In this document: in pieces, positions 30,953 through 43,600 of the stretch
Layout: each line of letters begins with the position of its first letter
Numbering within the stretch: position 1 is the first letter of the stretch
DNA from: Orbilia blumenaviensis
Taxonomy: Eukaryota; Ascomycota; Orbiliomycetes; Orbiliales; Orbiliaceae
Assembly: GCA_036872755.1 (NCBI GenBank)
Contig: JAVHNS010000013.1
Coordinates: forward strand, 682,001 to 746,000
Length of the DNA: 64,000 nt
Direction of reading: 5' to 3'
Notes under the pieces: generated by a model
Seen by the model: the letters and a program-made list of their open reading frames with translations, nothing else
The model's database searches: none
What the model was told of the DNA's origin: nothing
Position numbers and translations under genes: made by a program

Positions 30953-32520
30953 CTTGAATTTGGGGTATCAATTATTGGGTATAGGTTTTTCTTTGAAAGA
31001 TTGTGCAAGTCCTGCTTCCACAATTGATGTATATCCGGGTATATGAAATGAATGGATGAATAGATGAATGAACGAATGAGTGAGTGAATGTGTATAACAA
31101 AATGCAAATGCTAAATATCACGATAATAAAAAAAAAATGAAGAAGAAAAAATGGATTGAGAAAAGAAGACAGAAGAACCAGCTTCTGTTCGATATTTGCC
31201 GATTGATGGCGTAAAAAGGAACAAGGATAACAGAAGGGAGTGACTCGTGATATCGAAAAGGGCCCCACAAATGGTGGTCCCTTCTACGGTATATATACCA
31301 TACCCATTAACCGTTTCCACGTTCTGGAAAAAAAAGCCATTACCACTGCCCCGGGTGGCAGTAACGTACCTGACTACGTAGTTTCCCGAGGGCCATACAT
31401 ACCCAGCGTATCATAATATTTCCGTTTGTCAGAAAGTGGCTCAACTACGCCGTCGGTTCTCGGCTGACCGAACCATATGCATCCATATGCAAGGGACCAA
31501 AAAACAAAAGAAGCGCCGACCCCGAGTTTTCTTATTATTTAGATGATAGTTGGTACTAGTGGCACGACTAGCATACGTAGCTACACGACTTTACTTTTTT
31601 AAACCCATTACGCCCAGTGATTATGGATGTAGGTGGTTTCGTGTAGTTGAGCACGCTTGCTGTTCTGGTTCGGACCTGCCCGTTTGGAGGTTAGGCTGTG
31701 TTGTGGGAGTTCATGCGAGGGGCTTTTGGGATGTTACACATCCCAATGGATGGGGTATGTCTCATTCTCTAGCTGCTTCAGAGCAGAGGACACTAATTTG
31801 AACGGAGGCATCATAGTTTTTATTTTACTATTATCATCATTTTCTTTTCTGGTAGCGTGAAAATCGGTTTTGGGCTCTTCATTCGGGATGCAAGAATGTT
31901 GGTGGACTGATTTTCAACAGTTGTTGAACTCAAGAGCCCAAGAGTGTTATCACTGTTGGATTTTGAAGCCTGGATAAGCAAGTGAATGCGATCCAATCCA
32001 GTTCCTTGGATCCACGGGCACCCTTAAATTTACAAATTCTAAAAAATAATGACAGTGTAGTACTGACATAGTACTTTTTAAAAATACGACTGGATCATGT
32101 GAGAACGACAGGCCTTGGGTATATAAAAACAGTAGCAAAAAAAAGGGAAAAAAAGAAAGGAAGAAATGTCAGGAACGCCATATATACACCGTAAACGTGC
32201 TGCGGCAAGCTTAGTATTGAAAAAGAAAGAGTAATATCGACGGGCCCTGCTCGTTTGATGACGCGCGACGGGGCAAAAACCAGATCTAAAAGTTATTACA
32301 AAGAAATAGAAGGAAAATAAAATGAAAGAAAAGAAAAGAAAAGAGAAAGTCTCCGTCTAGATTATGGGACTACGATAAGAGTAAAACTTTAGGAGTACGA
32401 CCGAGGCCCGTTCAGATGCTAATGTGCAATGATATCATGTTAGCTGCATTGCTTCTTGTATGCACACGGATCTACGACAAAACATATTTCTTACCGGACC
32501 ACGTTAACGCGTTCTATCGC
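30953..32520. other. Intergenic
   Basis: About 1.6 kb between the 5' end of the metalloprotease gene and the 3' end of the CFEM-like gene. It holds the GAATGA-rich repeat at 31046-31090 and A-rich tracts (32133-32160, 32303-32350). Short ORFs are without support. Confidence 0.5.
31046..31090 (+). repeat. Degenerate GAATGA/GATGAAT simple repeat
   Basis: About 45 bp of imperfect GAATGA, GATGAAT and GAGTGA units about 100 bp upstream of the metalloprotease start codon, so probably in its promoter or leader. Confidence 0.7.
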
Positions 32521-33085
32521 TTAATTGTATCCTCCGTATTTCTTAGGAGGAGGAGTTGGCTTGGGTGTCTGGATAGGAAACACTTTCTGCTTTCGAGTGT
32601 CCGGTCCAAAGATCTTGAAGATTAAACCCACGAACGAACAGTGGGCGTCGACGGCGCGCTTCATGTCTTTAACATACTCCGACGCAGCGCTGGATTTAAT
32701 CGTGCAAGAAGATTTGATGCAGGAGTTGAGTTCTTTCCAGTAGGCGTTGGAGAAGGATGAGCATGACGTCTGGCCTTTACGATATCGAAGATGAAAGGTC
32801 AGTATTACAACATTTTATAGCGATGTGTCTTTTATCTCTTTTTTCTCTTCTAAAAGTTGCATGGAGTCGGTATTGCTAGGTCTTACATGGTATTGACTTG
32901 GGGTACTTCTCCTCAAAGATACACGCTTCGGCGCATGAAATTTCGTTAATGGCCTGGTGAGCGACGGTGAGGAGGTTGACGTTGATCGATTGCTGCCCAG
33001 GAGCTTTGTACGGGTCTCCATGTGGCACTGGAGTCGCCAAGGTGCATGACGCAAGGAGAAGGATACTTCCGAACGAGATCTTCAT
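32521..33085 (-). CDS. Small secreted Cys-rich protein, CFEM-like
   Basis: Two exons, 33085..32887 and 32774..32521, with a 112-nt intron in phase 1; 150 residues. Signal peptide at about 1-17 (MKISFGSILLLASCTLAT). The mature N-terminus contains CAEAC, then 11 residues to CQTSC, 13 to CIKSSC, and about 21 to a last Cys. This follows the CFEM order (CxxxC, spacer, C..C, spacer, CxxxxC, spacer, C), but there are seven Cys and not eight because the usual C-x-C pair is reduced to one. CFEM proteins act outside the cell in heme capture, adhesion or virulence. The Pro/Lys-rich C-terminus (TPKPTPPPKKYGG) lacks a GPI signal. Assignment to CFEM is tentative; a related small secreted protein is the alternative. 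Confidence 0.7.
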
Positions 33086-36000
33086 TTTTTAAATCTTAGA
33101 TACTAGCTAAAGGATAAAGTAACTGTTGACGTAGGCGTTGAGAATATTAGCGTCAAGTGACTCTTAATATCTTATTTCAATTCCAAAGAACATGAAGGGT
33201 TCCACCGCTGCTTTATAGGGGATTTTGGTATTCTGCAAGTTCAACAGAGGATAACAGTACAACAACATAAAGAGCACACTGCGTCCGCCACTAGGAATTG
33301 ATGCCTTATTGTGGAATAGACAGTTATGTTGGAAGGAACTAACAATCTTGTTGGTTGGCTGGTCGGCCGCGAACAGGTTACACGTACCTTATGTATGTAT
33401 AATGAAGTGTCGATAAAACTTCCTGCAGTCAGGCAAAGAAAATTTCAACAAGGCCACCGAAAGGCAAAAAAATCTCGAAAGAAGCGAGGTTTTTTCCGAA
33501 ACACCCTCTAGAAACAAACGAGGATACTAGGCTTGATTATATAGAAAGTCTAGTGGCAAGAAGCTTCACAGGAATAAGAAGGTTGAGGACCGTCCGCAGA
33601 GCCTCGGGGTCCATCAACTAATGGCGTTTAATGCGAGCCGAGAATCCGATTAGGCTGGGTGGAGTTTTTTTTACTCGTGGGTTGGAAAAAGCAAATGGGC
33701 TATTGAACAAACGGATTTTTGTTTACTAAGTATAGAGATAGGGGATTATATATTGAAGAGGCTTATAATGTGAAGTGAGTGGTGCAGAGCGAATTAACAA
33801 ATGAGAGTATAGAATTTTATGAAGATGTAGAGAAACAATTGTGGAGAAGAGGGCGTTGTTCTGTGGGGGTGGACAGCGGGTACCTTCGACTCTTCAGTGG
33901 GACGGAGTATTATATGTATACGTAGCTCTAGCTTCTTCGAGAGAACAAAGCTCTTCTCGAAACAAGAAAATTAAAATGAGCGGGGACATAAAAGCGATCG
34001 CATAAATATTAAGTTCGTTCTACAAGAGTCTTGGGAATATCCATTTGATAATAGGAAATACTCGAAGGATCCTAGAAAGATTTTCTGGGGGATACAAGGG
34101 GTGTATGTAATTTACCTTGTGAATCGTTTGTGTTCATCCGAATTTTACGGGCTTAGTGCTCCTTCTTGATTCTGCTCCGCGGATCGAAAGGAAGAGCTCG
34201 ACAGGGCATGGTATTCGCGCAGAACGAGACATTATTACCCTGGGAGGGTAACTGTGCTGGGTACTCACATGTAGGTAAGTGCATATGTTGGACAATTAAT
34301 TAGGCGGTGACGGCCAGGATTGCGGGCACGGAACATCCATGATACTCGAAATAGACACTCAAGTATTTGCCGGGGGCTCTTAAAGATCTTGGTGTAGATG
34401 GTTTGTGGATCTTGGGTCCTCTTGATAGTGTCTGAGCTGTGAGAACTCGAGCTTGGAGGGCATGCACGGGACCTGGCCATGGAGGGGTTACTGTCTCGGT
34501 GGGAGCTGGAGCTTGCTGTGCCGCCGTTTCTGACAAATGTTGGGTTCCCCACCTTTTTTAGGGGCTGAATTCTTAGTCAATTGAGCACCACCAGTGCGGG
34601 TCTTCAGGAACATTCGCAGTTACTTCCCTGACCCCATGGTAAGATAAGAATGAAGTCTAACATTCATGGTTCTTCAAGGCTTTTTCAACAAATTTGTGCG
34701 AAGGGAAAGGAAAGTGGCAGGGTTGTGCAACCTATTTTGGGAGACGGGGGCAGGGATGGTGCATGTTGGAAGCGAGGGGGAACATGCATGTGGGCGCCAA
34801 CTGCGACAGAGAACCATGACACCGGGAGAAATGGCGACGTAGGATAACTAGATTGGTCACCTTTTGACAGGATATATCGATAGATCGATCGATAGTCATA
34901 GGAAAAACGGGATATTGGTAGTATTCGATTGATTGATTTCTTATTAACATACATAAGATCTTTTATTTTTTTTCCCCCTGCGACAGGTCACTCGAAGGAT
35001 TCTCGAAGGCGGTGTCGACATGCCGGCTGGGTAAACCAGCATCTTGAGAATCTGAAAGTTTAGGCGACATGGATTGACGTTACATACGCCTCAAGGAAGT
35101 GAACACGGGATTGAGTAACGAAATTTAAAACCTTGACATTTTGGGTAATGTATAATATATTTTATATTATTGGCAGAAGATGCGGCTTCAACACGCGCTG
35201 TATCGATCGGGCGCAGGTTCCTATTAGCAGACAACTTATATTGTTCGATGCCGTTTCTTCCGAGGGAGCGCCTGACAGGATTCGAGTCGGAACCACGGGA
35301 TAAATACTGCCATTAGTTTTTGAGGGCTAAATAATTGATGCTCTCCCAACAAGCCCTTAGGTAAATGTAATAGAAAGAACTGAGCGTACGGTTGACGAAT
35401 TCCGTAACTGAATTGGATATTGCAGTATAGGTCTAGAAGCTTGAGCTATGTAGAGTACGAAATAGCCATGATATTTATACATAGTCACATATTTGAGCAC
35501 GCGCGTGGTGATGTACGTCTTGTTACCTGCTGCCGTCCGAGGACCTACCTTTACTTATAGCATCTCATGGACTGCCGATTCTGTGGATATTTGTACCATA
35601 TCGCGATTTGGGATCCATCGATGCAAAGAATCTATACTATCGGTCCCATTTCTGGTACTTGAATTCGACGCCGAGGGGTCTGACGTTTTGGGAGCATCTC
35701 TGAGTTCCATGTCTTTACTGTCCACTATATCTGTATGCATGTTGGTGAATGAATTCTGTCGCACAACATTGGATGTCGATTCCGAAAGCTCTGAATATAA
35801 TATATAGTTCTAGTAATTATCGGAATTGTAAAAATTATGATAGTATCCGATGAAATCCCTAATAGCTACCGGCGATAGCTGTTATATATTGACAGGTATG
35901 GGTTCTTGCGACGTTCGGTATTAATTGAGTTTGGCGTCTGTGGAATTCGGAATGGCCGGCTGAAATATCAAGAAAATCATATACGTGATGTTGGATGGTC

Positions 36001-36905
36001 ATTTCAGGGTGGATGGAAAAGGAAGTATGCATTTTACAAGATTTAAAATAGGAAGGCGGGGTAACTCTTATTAATGAGTGCTCGTAAGGGAAGGAAAGAA
36101 TTGAGGTTTCGACCGATTAGTAGGGGCCAGCGGATTGATATACGCTGGGGCTCCTCATGCTAGTCTTTATGCTGATAATCCTTGTCTTCTCATCCCAGGT
36201 GATCATCGCGGAATACAATGGTGAGTAGATCTACAGCAGCATTGTGCGTAGATCCAACATATTAGCAGATCATCAGAAAGTAAGGTGGAGCTCTATCATT
36301 TGCCCACGGATGTTAAATCAAGACTGGGCATCCAGACGTTCCTATAACTTGACTGCACTTCGGCTAGCTATACTACAACGCTATTCAGCGTAGGTAGCAG
36401 TATTCTATTCCGCACCCAAGCCCTCAATAGTATTGATTGTCCGATATGTACACTTAAGTAGTAAGCATCAAGATCAAGGGCTGGGTACCTAGGTAGGTAG
36501 TTAACGTGCAGAACATTGCTCAATTTAGCTAAGAGCTGAATTCAGAAGCAGACAGTGCATGGCTTTTTAAATTTGGGACCTGCCAAGACCACGCCTCGGC
36601 CAGGAAGCGAGTGCCGAACAAACACAAAACGCGGAACGATCAGAACTGAATGTGCAGCTGCCATTTGGCCAGGACGCATTCGGCATCCCTGAACTCCACA
36701 TCAAACCCATCATCATCCAGATCCAGCAGTCTTTCTCACTTACCACACCACTCTCCTTTTTTTTTTTTTTTTTTTTTTCAGCACGCCGTTAACCCCTCCC
36801 TCGCTTTGTCATGTCGTAGACAAGTTCTATATTTTCTACTCTTGCGTTTAATTCGATTGAAATAATCCTTTATCTGATCGTGCTTCGATTCTCGTCTCTC
36901 ATTCA
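33086..36905. other. Gene-poor stretch of 3.8 kb with poly(T) tract
   Basis: Between the CFEM-like gene and the GT69 gene. I see short ORFs only (33326, 34265-34552, 34650, 35493-35807), none with a domain or convincing splicing. AT-rich and partly purine-rich. A 22-T run at 36757-36778 lies about 130 bp before the GT69 start and probably belongs to its promoter. No transposon ends, tRNA or rRNA are recognised. Confidence 0.5.
36757..36778 (+). repeat. Poly(T) tract, 22 nt
   Basis: Uninterrupted T22, 128 bp upstream of the GT69 start codon. Long dA:dT tracts exclude nucleosomes and are common in fungal promoters. Confidence 0.85.
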
Positions 36906-38274
36906 ATGCCTATGGTACCCATGCTTCGACTTCGCAGTTCCCCACAGAACCGTCTCCTTCGCCGTGTCCTCTTCGCCGCTATATTCTTCCTCTTGAACGC
37001 CCATTTGTTCATATATTTCCTGCATGGCCACAACGAAGGACCGTCGGATGATTTAGCCTCGCTGTGGGACTACAATCCCGACATCACAGTACCCAGGGTC
37101 CACGGAATCGGGAAGGTTTATATTGCTGCGAACCACTGGATATCCGGAAAAATTCTGAAGCCGTATTGGATCAATGGATTGTTAATGTTAATCCAGCAGT
37201 TGGGGCCGGAGAATGTCTTTGTCAGCATTTACGAGAATGGGTCGTGGGACGAGACGCCGGCAATGCTCAGGGAACTGGACCAGGAGCTCGGACGCATGGG
37301 AGTGGGAAGGAGAGTGTTGATTGAGGCGATTACGCATCGAGAACAAGTTGCAGAGGTGGTGGCGCAGGGGGACGACAAGCCGGGGTGGGTGATGACGTCA
37401 CGGGGGAAGAAGGAACTGCGACGGATACCAATGCTGGCCAAACTGAGAAATCGACTGTTGGAGCCGTTGGAAGAGCTGCAGAGGCAGGGGAAGGGCAATT
37501 TTGACCGGATTCTGTTCATGAATGATGTTGTTTTCACGGTAAGTTATACAATACACCCATGCACTCCATACCGAGATAGTACCTATTTATATAATATAAT
37601 ACATGTATGCTGATGTATAAGGAGCATAGGCCGAGGATGTTATTACATTATTGAAGACCAGGGGCGGAAACTACACGGCGGCATGTTCGATTGATTTCAA
37701 CAAACCACAGTACTATTACGACACTTTTGCCCTCAGAGACATCTATGGGCAAGAGGCGGCCTCACAGCGATTCCCATTCTTTGCAGGCGGCGAAAGCCGA
37801 AATGCGATGATGAGAGGGGACCCAGTTCCCGTACAGAGTTGCTGGAATGGCATGGTTGCCTTTGACGCTGCTCCGTTTACACGCCAACAAAAACCGCTAC
37901 GCTTCCGTGGAATCGACGACTCGCTATCCGTGTTGCACCTTGAAGGGTCGGAGTGCTGTCTAATACATGCTGATAATACGAAGGGATTCCGGTCGGCACA
38001 GAGATCTGGTGTGTGGATGAACCCGCTGGTTCGGGTGGGGTACAACTTTCCTGCATATCAATATCAGAGGGCGCACATGTATCAGTGGCCGGAGTATTTG
38101 ATATCAATCCCGGTTAGGATCGGGACCAGCTTGCTGCGACTGCCATGGACGAATCGGAAAGTTGGAAAGAGAGTGACAAGTTGGAGAAAGGAGACCGGCG
38201 GGAATGAGAGTGGGGAGTTCTGTCTGGTAGACGAGATGCATGTGCTGGTGGAGAACGGATGGAAGCATGTCTAG
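36906..38274 (+). CDS. GT69 family alpha-1,3-mannosyltransferase-like protein (CAP59/CMT1 type)
   Basis: Two exons, 36906..37538 and 37630..38274, phase 0; 425 residues. A type II membrane anchor at about residues 20-41 (RRVLFAAIFFLLNAHLFIYF) places it in the Golgi. The catalytic region shows the family signs: KVYIAANHWISGKILKPYWI, FVSIYENGSWDETP, FDRILFMNDVVFT, CSIDFN..YYDTFALRD, PVQSCWNGMVAFDA, and ESECCLIHAD-like text (GSECCLIHAD). GT69 enzymes of the cryptococcal Cap59/Cmt1 type transfer mannose to glycans or lipids; the acceptor here is not evident. MNDVVF is the likely nucleotide-sugar/metal region. The cytosolic N-terminus is short. Neighbours (verprolin downstream) give no pathway link. 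Confidence 0.88.
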
Positions 38275-39156
38275 ACACCTTCCCTCCACTTTCTCCCCTC
38301 CCTTATTTTCCACCCTCTTTTTTTCCTCTATGGGTTGGATTCAATGTAATACTTCATTTGATGTCTTGTTTTTTTGTTCCAGTCAGGGTTTCCTTTGTTT
38401 GTCGCAAACATTTGGCGTTCTAAATATATCGGGAAGCATCATTGGCGTCAGTACCCTCTACACTTCTTATTTATTATATTTTATAACTACCTGTGTATAA
38501 TATTTTATCATATCCCCGCCGCGGGCACACTACCGTATATCGTATATATTATCTTATATTATATTATATTATACTTTGAAGATAAACCTCATCTCGCTTT
38601 CCTTTATATGGAGGTATCCAGCTTATCTCAGAAGTATTTGAATGAAGGGGCAGATTAAATGGCTCAGCCACCTCGCCACGCAGGCCGATGTGTGCTCACT
38701 ATGGCTGAAACATGACAGCTGCTTTCTTGGCTCTCTCCGTCCAACCATTCCAGCCAACCAACCAGACCGCTTTCAACCTCCAGGCAGCCCGCCCGACACG
38801 TCGTCAACTGTCGAAATTTGCATCTCCAGGCGGCCAAACGGTATCGAGGCTGCTCCGACCACGCGTACTGCTCTTTGGGTCCGGCTGCTTAAAAGGGTGC
38901 CTGTACCCCTGCTAGCTGGTGGCTTCCATCACCATCACCATAACCATCATATCATCTCACCCCAATCCAGAATAAGAACGACCGAACGACGTCACTTCAT
39001 CAACCCTTCGACATTAACTACTCAACTATTTAGCTCTCTAAGAATATACAAATACTGGAACTTCACATCATCCGACAAAAAGCAGTTTAATAAGGAGAAT
39101 ATACAAGCGGCTGAAGACGATAATCTACGTTCATCGAGCCGGCTGCAGTACACACC
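38275..39156. other. Intergenic, promoter of verprolin gene
   Basis: About 880 bp, including a TATATTATATTATATTATA-like AT repeat at 38540-38575 and a CACCATCACCATAACCATCAT-type repeat at 38929-38950. An open frame at 38642-39286 overlaps the verprolin start in another frame and has no domain. Confidence 0.5.
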
Positions 39157-40653
39157 ATGCCGGCACCACCTCCACCCCCACCGCCACCTGGCTTTGGTGC
39201 TCCCGGCTTCGGTGGTGGACCACCTCCGCCTCCGCCTCCCGGTGGCCTTCCTCCTCCACCTTCGGGTGGTGGTGCTGGAAGAGTGAGTTATTGGTTAAAC
39301 TACCAGAATTTGTCTACTGGCCTGCCTACGGCCGTCATGTCTCGTGCTAACAATTGCTTATATTGAAACACTTAGGGAGCTCTACTTGGCGATATCTCGA
39401 AAGGAATTAAACTGAAAAAAGCCGTTACAAACGACAGATCAGGCGTAACAGGTGCCGGAAAAACAACATCGGGATCTTCTGGAGGAGGCTTAGGGAGTGC
39501 ACCGGCGGTACCTGGACGGCCCGGCTTGGGTGTACCCCCTATTCCCGGAGGCATCGGTGCAAATAGGCCGAGAAGCTCAAGCGATTCGGGCGGTGGAGGC
39601 GGCAGCGGAGGAGGTGCAGCACCGCCACAACTTGCAGGGTTACTGGCTGGCGGTATACCGAAATTAAGGAAGAGTGGAGGGATTGACACTGGAGGTATGG
39701 TTTATGTGATAAGATGGGCCATAATGATTGGGAATTGAAGGCTAATACATCAAAACTTTGCAGCAAATAACACTTCGCCATATCTATCGGATAGCGAGAC
39801 AGTACAGAAACCTAAAGCTCCAGTACCTCCCAGGCCGGCAGCACCTGCGAAGCCTGTAGGTGGACGACCCGGTCTGCCATTTGCACCATCAGCGCCAGCG
39901 ATACCAGGTCGGAAGCCACCAGCCCTAGCACCGAGACCTGGCTTTCCAGGAATCCCACCACCTCGTCCATACTCAGATGCACCACAGTTACCGCCTCCAG
40001 TACCCCCACCGACACAGCGTAGGCTCTCGTCGGCGCCTGCAATACCTCCGCCACCCCCTCCCACAGGCTCAGCGCCGCCAATCCCTGGAGCTAGCAGACT
40101 AGGCCCAAACCGCAATGCCCCTTCTCCAACTCCCCCCAGCTTTGCAGCGCCGACAGCCCCTCCACCACCACCTCCTCCACAGCCGACAAGGAATGTAGCA
40201 CCACCCCCACCCCCACAGATGCCTGTGACACCACCTCATACACAGCCAAACTTTGCGATTGCAGCTGCAAAAGCTGCATCTAGCTTTGCACCACCTTCAA
40301 ATCACCCTCCCACACCACAAACACCCTCTGCTGCCCCTCCAGCACCGCCTCCAGCGCCACCTCAAAGTCGTGCTCCTAACAGACGAGATGTGTCCAATTT
40401 TACCTTATCTTCAAATATCAATGCAGCAGTTGGCCGTGGCAGACCTAGTAGACCCGATAGTGTAGCGTCTACGCACTCGATTAAATCGAATGGAAACGGA
40501 AGGCTGGTGGTTGACGATATGAGATTCAGATGGAAGAGAGAAGAGGAGCTACCTAGGCCTAGAGAGTGGTTTGGGCCGCCTCCTGGCGGTTGGAAGTATA
40601 AGAGTGGAAGAGGAAGTAGTGTGCCGTTCGATCTACGATTGCTGGAGCACTAA
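39157..40653 (+). CDS. vrp1: Verprolin / WASP-interacting protein (WIP) homologue
   Basis: Verprolin binds actin monomers and the WASP homologue Las17 and supports actin-patch assembly and endocytosis. Three exons, 39157..39282, 39376..39694 and 39764..40653; 444 residues. It opens with polyproline (MPAPPPPPPPPGFG). The WH2 motif follows at about residues 43-65 (ALLGDISKGIKLKKAV, with the actin-contacting LKKAV). A Gly/Ser region and about 230 residues of profilin- and SH3-binding Pro runs (PPPPPPP, KAPVPPRP, GRKPPALAPRP) come next. The C-terminus has a WIP-type WASP-binding segment: MRFRWKREEELPRPREWFGPP, then SGRGSSVPFDLRLL. The start is fixed by the N-terminal polyproline, and all phases agree. 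Confidence 0.93.
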
Positions 40654-43600
40654 ATAGGTGGAGGAGTATGGGCGGGGATGCTGGCGGCCCGTAGCCACGA
40701 TGGAGGGGTGTTAATTTTAGGCTTGATATAGAGGGACCGATTGGCTACACGGTTCATTCTGTAAGCTAGATAGCAAGATTAACATCGAAAGTCAAGTGGA
40801 ATGATCTAGCAATTAGGCTGGAATAACTCGAAAGCTCCATATTTCTGGGGTTTCTAGAAAATATCTACGGATTCTAGCTGTTTTTATTCCTCATCGATCT
40901 TTCCGGCAGGACGCTCGATTCGAGGTCAGCCCGAAGCAACCTTCAAGACCCCCGTATACCCCATATTGTGATCCTTCATCTTGTTTTTTGCTTACCACTT
41001 CTTGGGGTTCCCGTTTTGCTGTTTGATTACCGCTTTGGATTGTTCAAACCATTTTTCTTTTTAGCAGGGTGGTATCTCTTCTCGTATAGCATAACTTCAT
41101 TTCTCTCTTGCTTCGCACATCCACTTTTCCGCTTCTCTTGCTCTTCATACTCCAGCTTTTATTGACTGGAGTCCAAAAATTTGTTTGACATTGCACTTCC
41201 TTCCTCTGTTCCATGACTCGCCTGCTTCTTCTCCTCTTTTCTCTCTTTTTTTCCCGGGTCCCATTTTGCTCCTGTTTCTCTGGGACCTTTTTTGCGCATT
41301 CATTTTTAGTCGCCCATTCAACCCCAAGTCTTGGTTTTCAGTGTAAGTAGTTGATTAGGTACATAGGATATAGGTAAGCCGAGGTAAGTATAGGTAGTAT
41401 TTTTTTGTTGGTAGTTAGTTAAAATAGACATCGTTCCCGTTCTCCATATTCATTTTTGATTCGTTCTTTAAGCTTAAATTAAATCGGTCTCACGGTGGGC
41501 ATAAATATCTAGCTAGTAAGTAATCGTGGTGATCGATAACCAGACTAACAGATCATGGGGACTGGGGCTGGAGCCGTGGCCAGTGTGCCACTTCATATGA
41601 CCATTGGCCTTAGAGTAGTCTCAGACTTCACATCGCCATCCAGTTGACCACAAAGTTCCATATATATATTAGATATAGGTGGTCTCGTAGTCAGATAAAG
41701 GTTTATATAATAGCATTCCGACCAACGATTATGAAAATGTTGGCCGTTGCACAAGATGTACATTACGAATATCTCCTGTCCAGCTTGACAGTTCATCCGG
41801 TACATACCTAGGTACTTATGCACGCGTCCTTCCCCACACCAACTTTGCTTTGTGTACCGGTGTCTTATATCACCACATGGTCACAGGGCACAACGTTGCT
41901 CATAGCTTGGAGGGCTCGAGCGAAACAACGAACCAATGCCATTATTTTAATATTGGGTAGTCCTCTCATTTTTTTGGTAGTTGATCCCTTATCAAGTTAC
42001 GGATGATATAAAAAATCGACCATAGCCTCAGTATGGAGTACCATTTCCCCTCCATATCTTTCCTTTCCTTTGAAATAAGGGTATATAATTTATACAAACG
42101 TGGGAAAACATATATTCAAGTGAACCCACAGTCGTCTTATATAATGGATATATATGTGGCGGGAATCCAAACTCCCTGCTTTCATCGGGCTCGAGTTCAG
42201 AATGGTTCGGTGACCTAATGAGATTTTAAAATTAATCCTGCATAGCCTTTCACTTTTGATAATGTAGTTGTATTGAATATATCCTTTTGGGATCCATAGA
42301 CGCATATATATATGATGAAATATATCGACCATCCACTCCCTATCTGCTTTTTTAGGAGGATAAACTTGAGGCTTTTGTTCTAGTGGCTCGTTTATGTATG
42401 ATATATGTGAACCTGTGTATTATGAAGTTGGAGTTCTATTTTGTTGGGGTTTGTAGATTATGGACCAAATGGATTCATGGAATGATGCATGAGCACGGGA
42501 ATTACCCCTGGCAATATATACGTTACGGTTGTTCAATTATACACATATATGTGCAGCTGAGCAGAGAGGTGTGTTTTTACCGATCACTTTTTGTTCCAGG
42601 GCTCCAACAGGTCTTCTGATAAGTAGTTGTGTATATATTTTAGGTGGTAAACTAACATAATTAGTTTGTCTGCTAGGTATATATGTTTGCTATATATCAA
42701 GTCGTCAGCTGTTTCAAATATATCAACCGTAAGCATTAAGTTTAGCGCTTGTAACGAGTTATTCTATTCAAATAGGCTACTCGTATATGTATGAGCTTGC
42801 TGAAATCTAGACTCAAATTTGAACCTATAGACTCCCGGCCTTTGGCCATGCGTGTGCATGTGTATATTTAAGTCGTTAGGGTTTGGTGTCATTATCCTGT
42901 TCCAAGGCCAAGTAATTCTCGAGGTAACTGGAGGGTGAACTGAGGGCCGCGGTTCCACCCAATTATCATACAATAGGACACCTGGCAGTGACGTACTATA
43001 TATTTCAAGGAGTTACAGGGCGGCCATAAGCAGTTGTTGTCATTCCTGTACGGCTGTCCTGGCCGCAGCATTCTGGTGCTTCGACTTCGTCGATCGAGGT
43101 TGTCGTTGTCTCGTAGACCATGTTGTCGTGTGGATTCTACTAGTAGTATATTTACAAAATCTCATACTTTTCAGGAACTATGGGCTGGCCCATTATCGAG
43201 GGCAGAAGAAGAGTCTGAGATGTCAATATATAACAAGTCTTTGCCCGCTGGAGGACTTCAGTTTTCATGAAGGCTTTGTATGCCTTGTTGTAGTTTTAGT
43301 ACTATCGTCCTTTAGATCAATGTTGGCTGGGTCAACATTGATAGCCTGCAGTGTGATAGTTTCATATATAATCTGGTCTGGAATTCTTTATACATGACTT
43401 CCATTTTGGAAATGGAGAGATATAATCCACACTTCCCTAAAAGTATGGTGATTGTGTCTGTACCATATTCTGCCGTCTTCGCTGCCATGTATCAGGCGGT
43501 AAGTACCTAGGTATATATGGAGGGTTTGAGAATGTCAAGTTGTTAACGTTAGGTTGACAAGTGACGTTGCATGATGTTGCATGTTCATAATGTTAGAGTT

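Noticed and set aside
34265..34552. Two overlapping minus-strand ORFs (95 and 78 codons)
   Set aside because: Neither has a domain, signal peptide or splice link; they overlap in different frames without a reason to prefer one.
39372..40115. Gly-rich minus-strand ORFs inside the verprolin gene
   Set aside because: Complement of Pro-rich coding sequence reads as Gly; no independent support.
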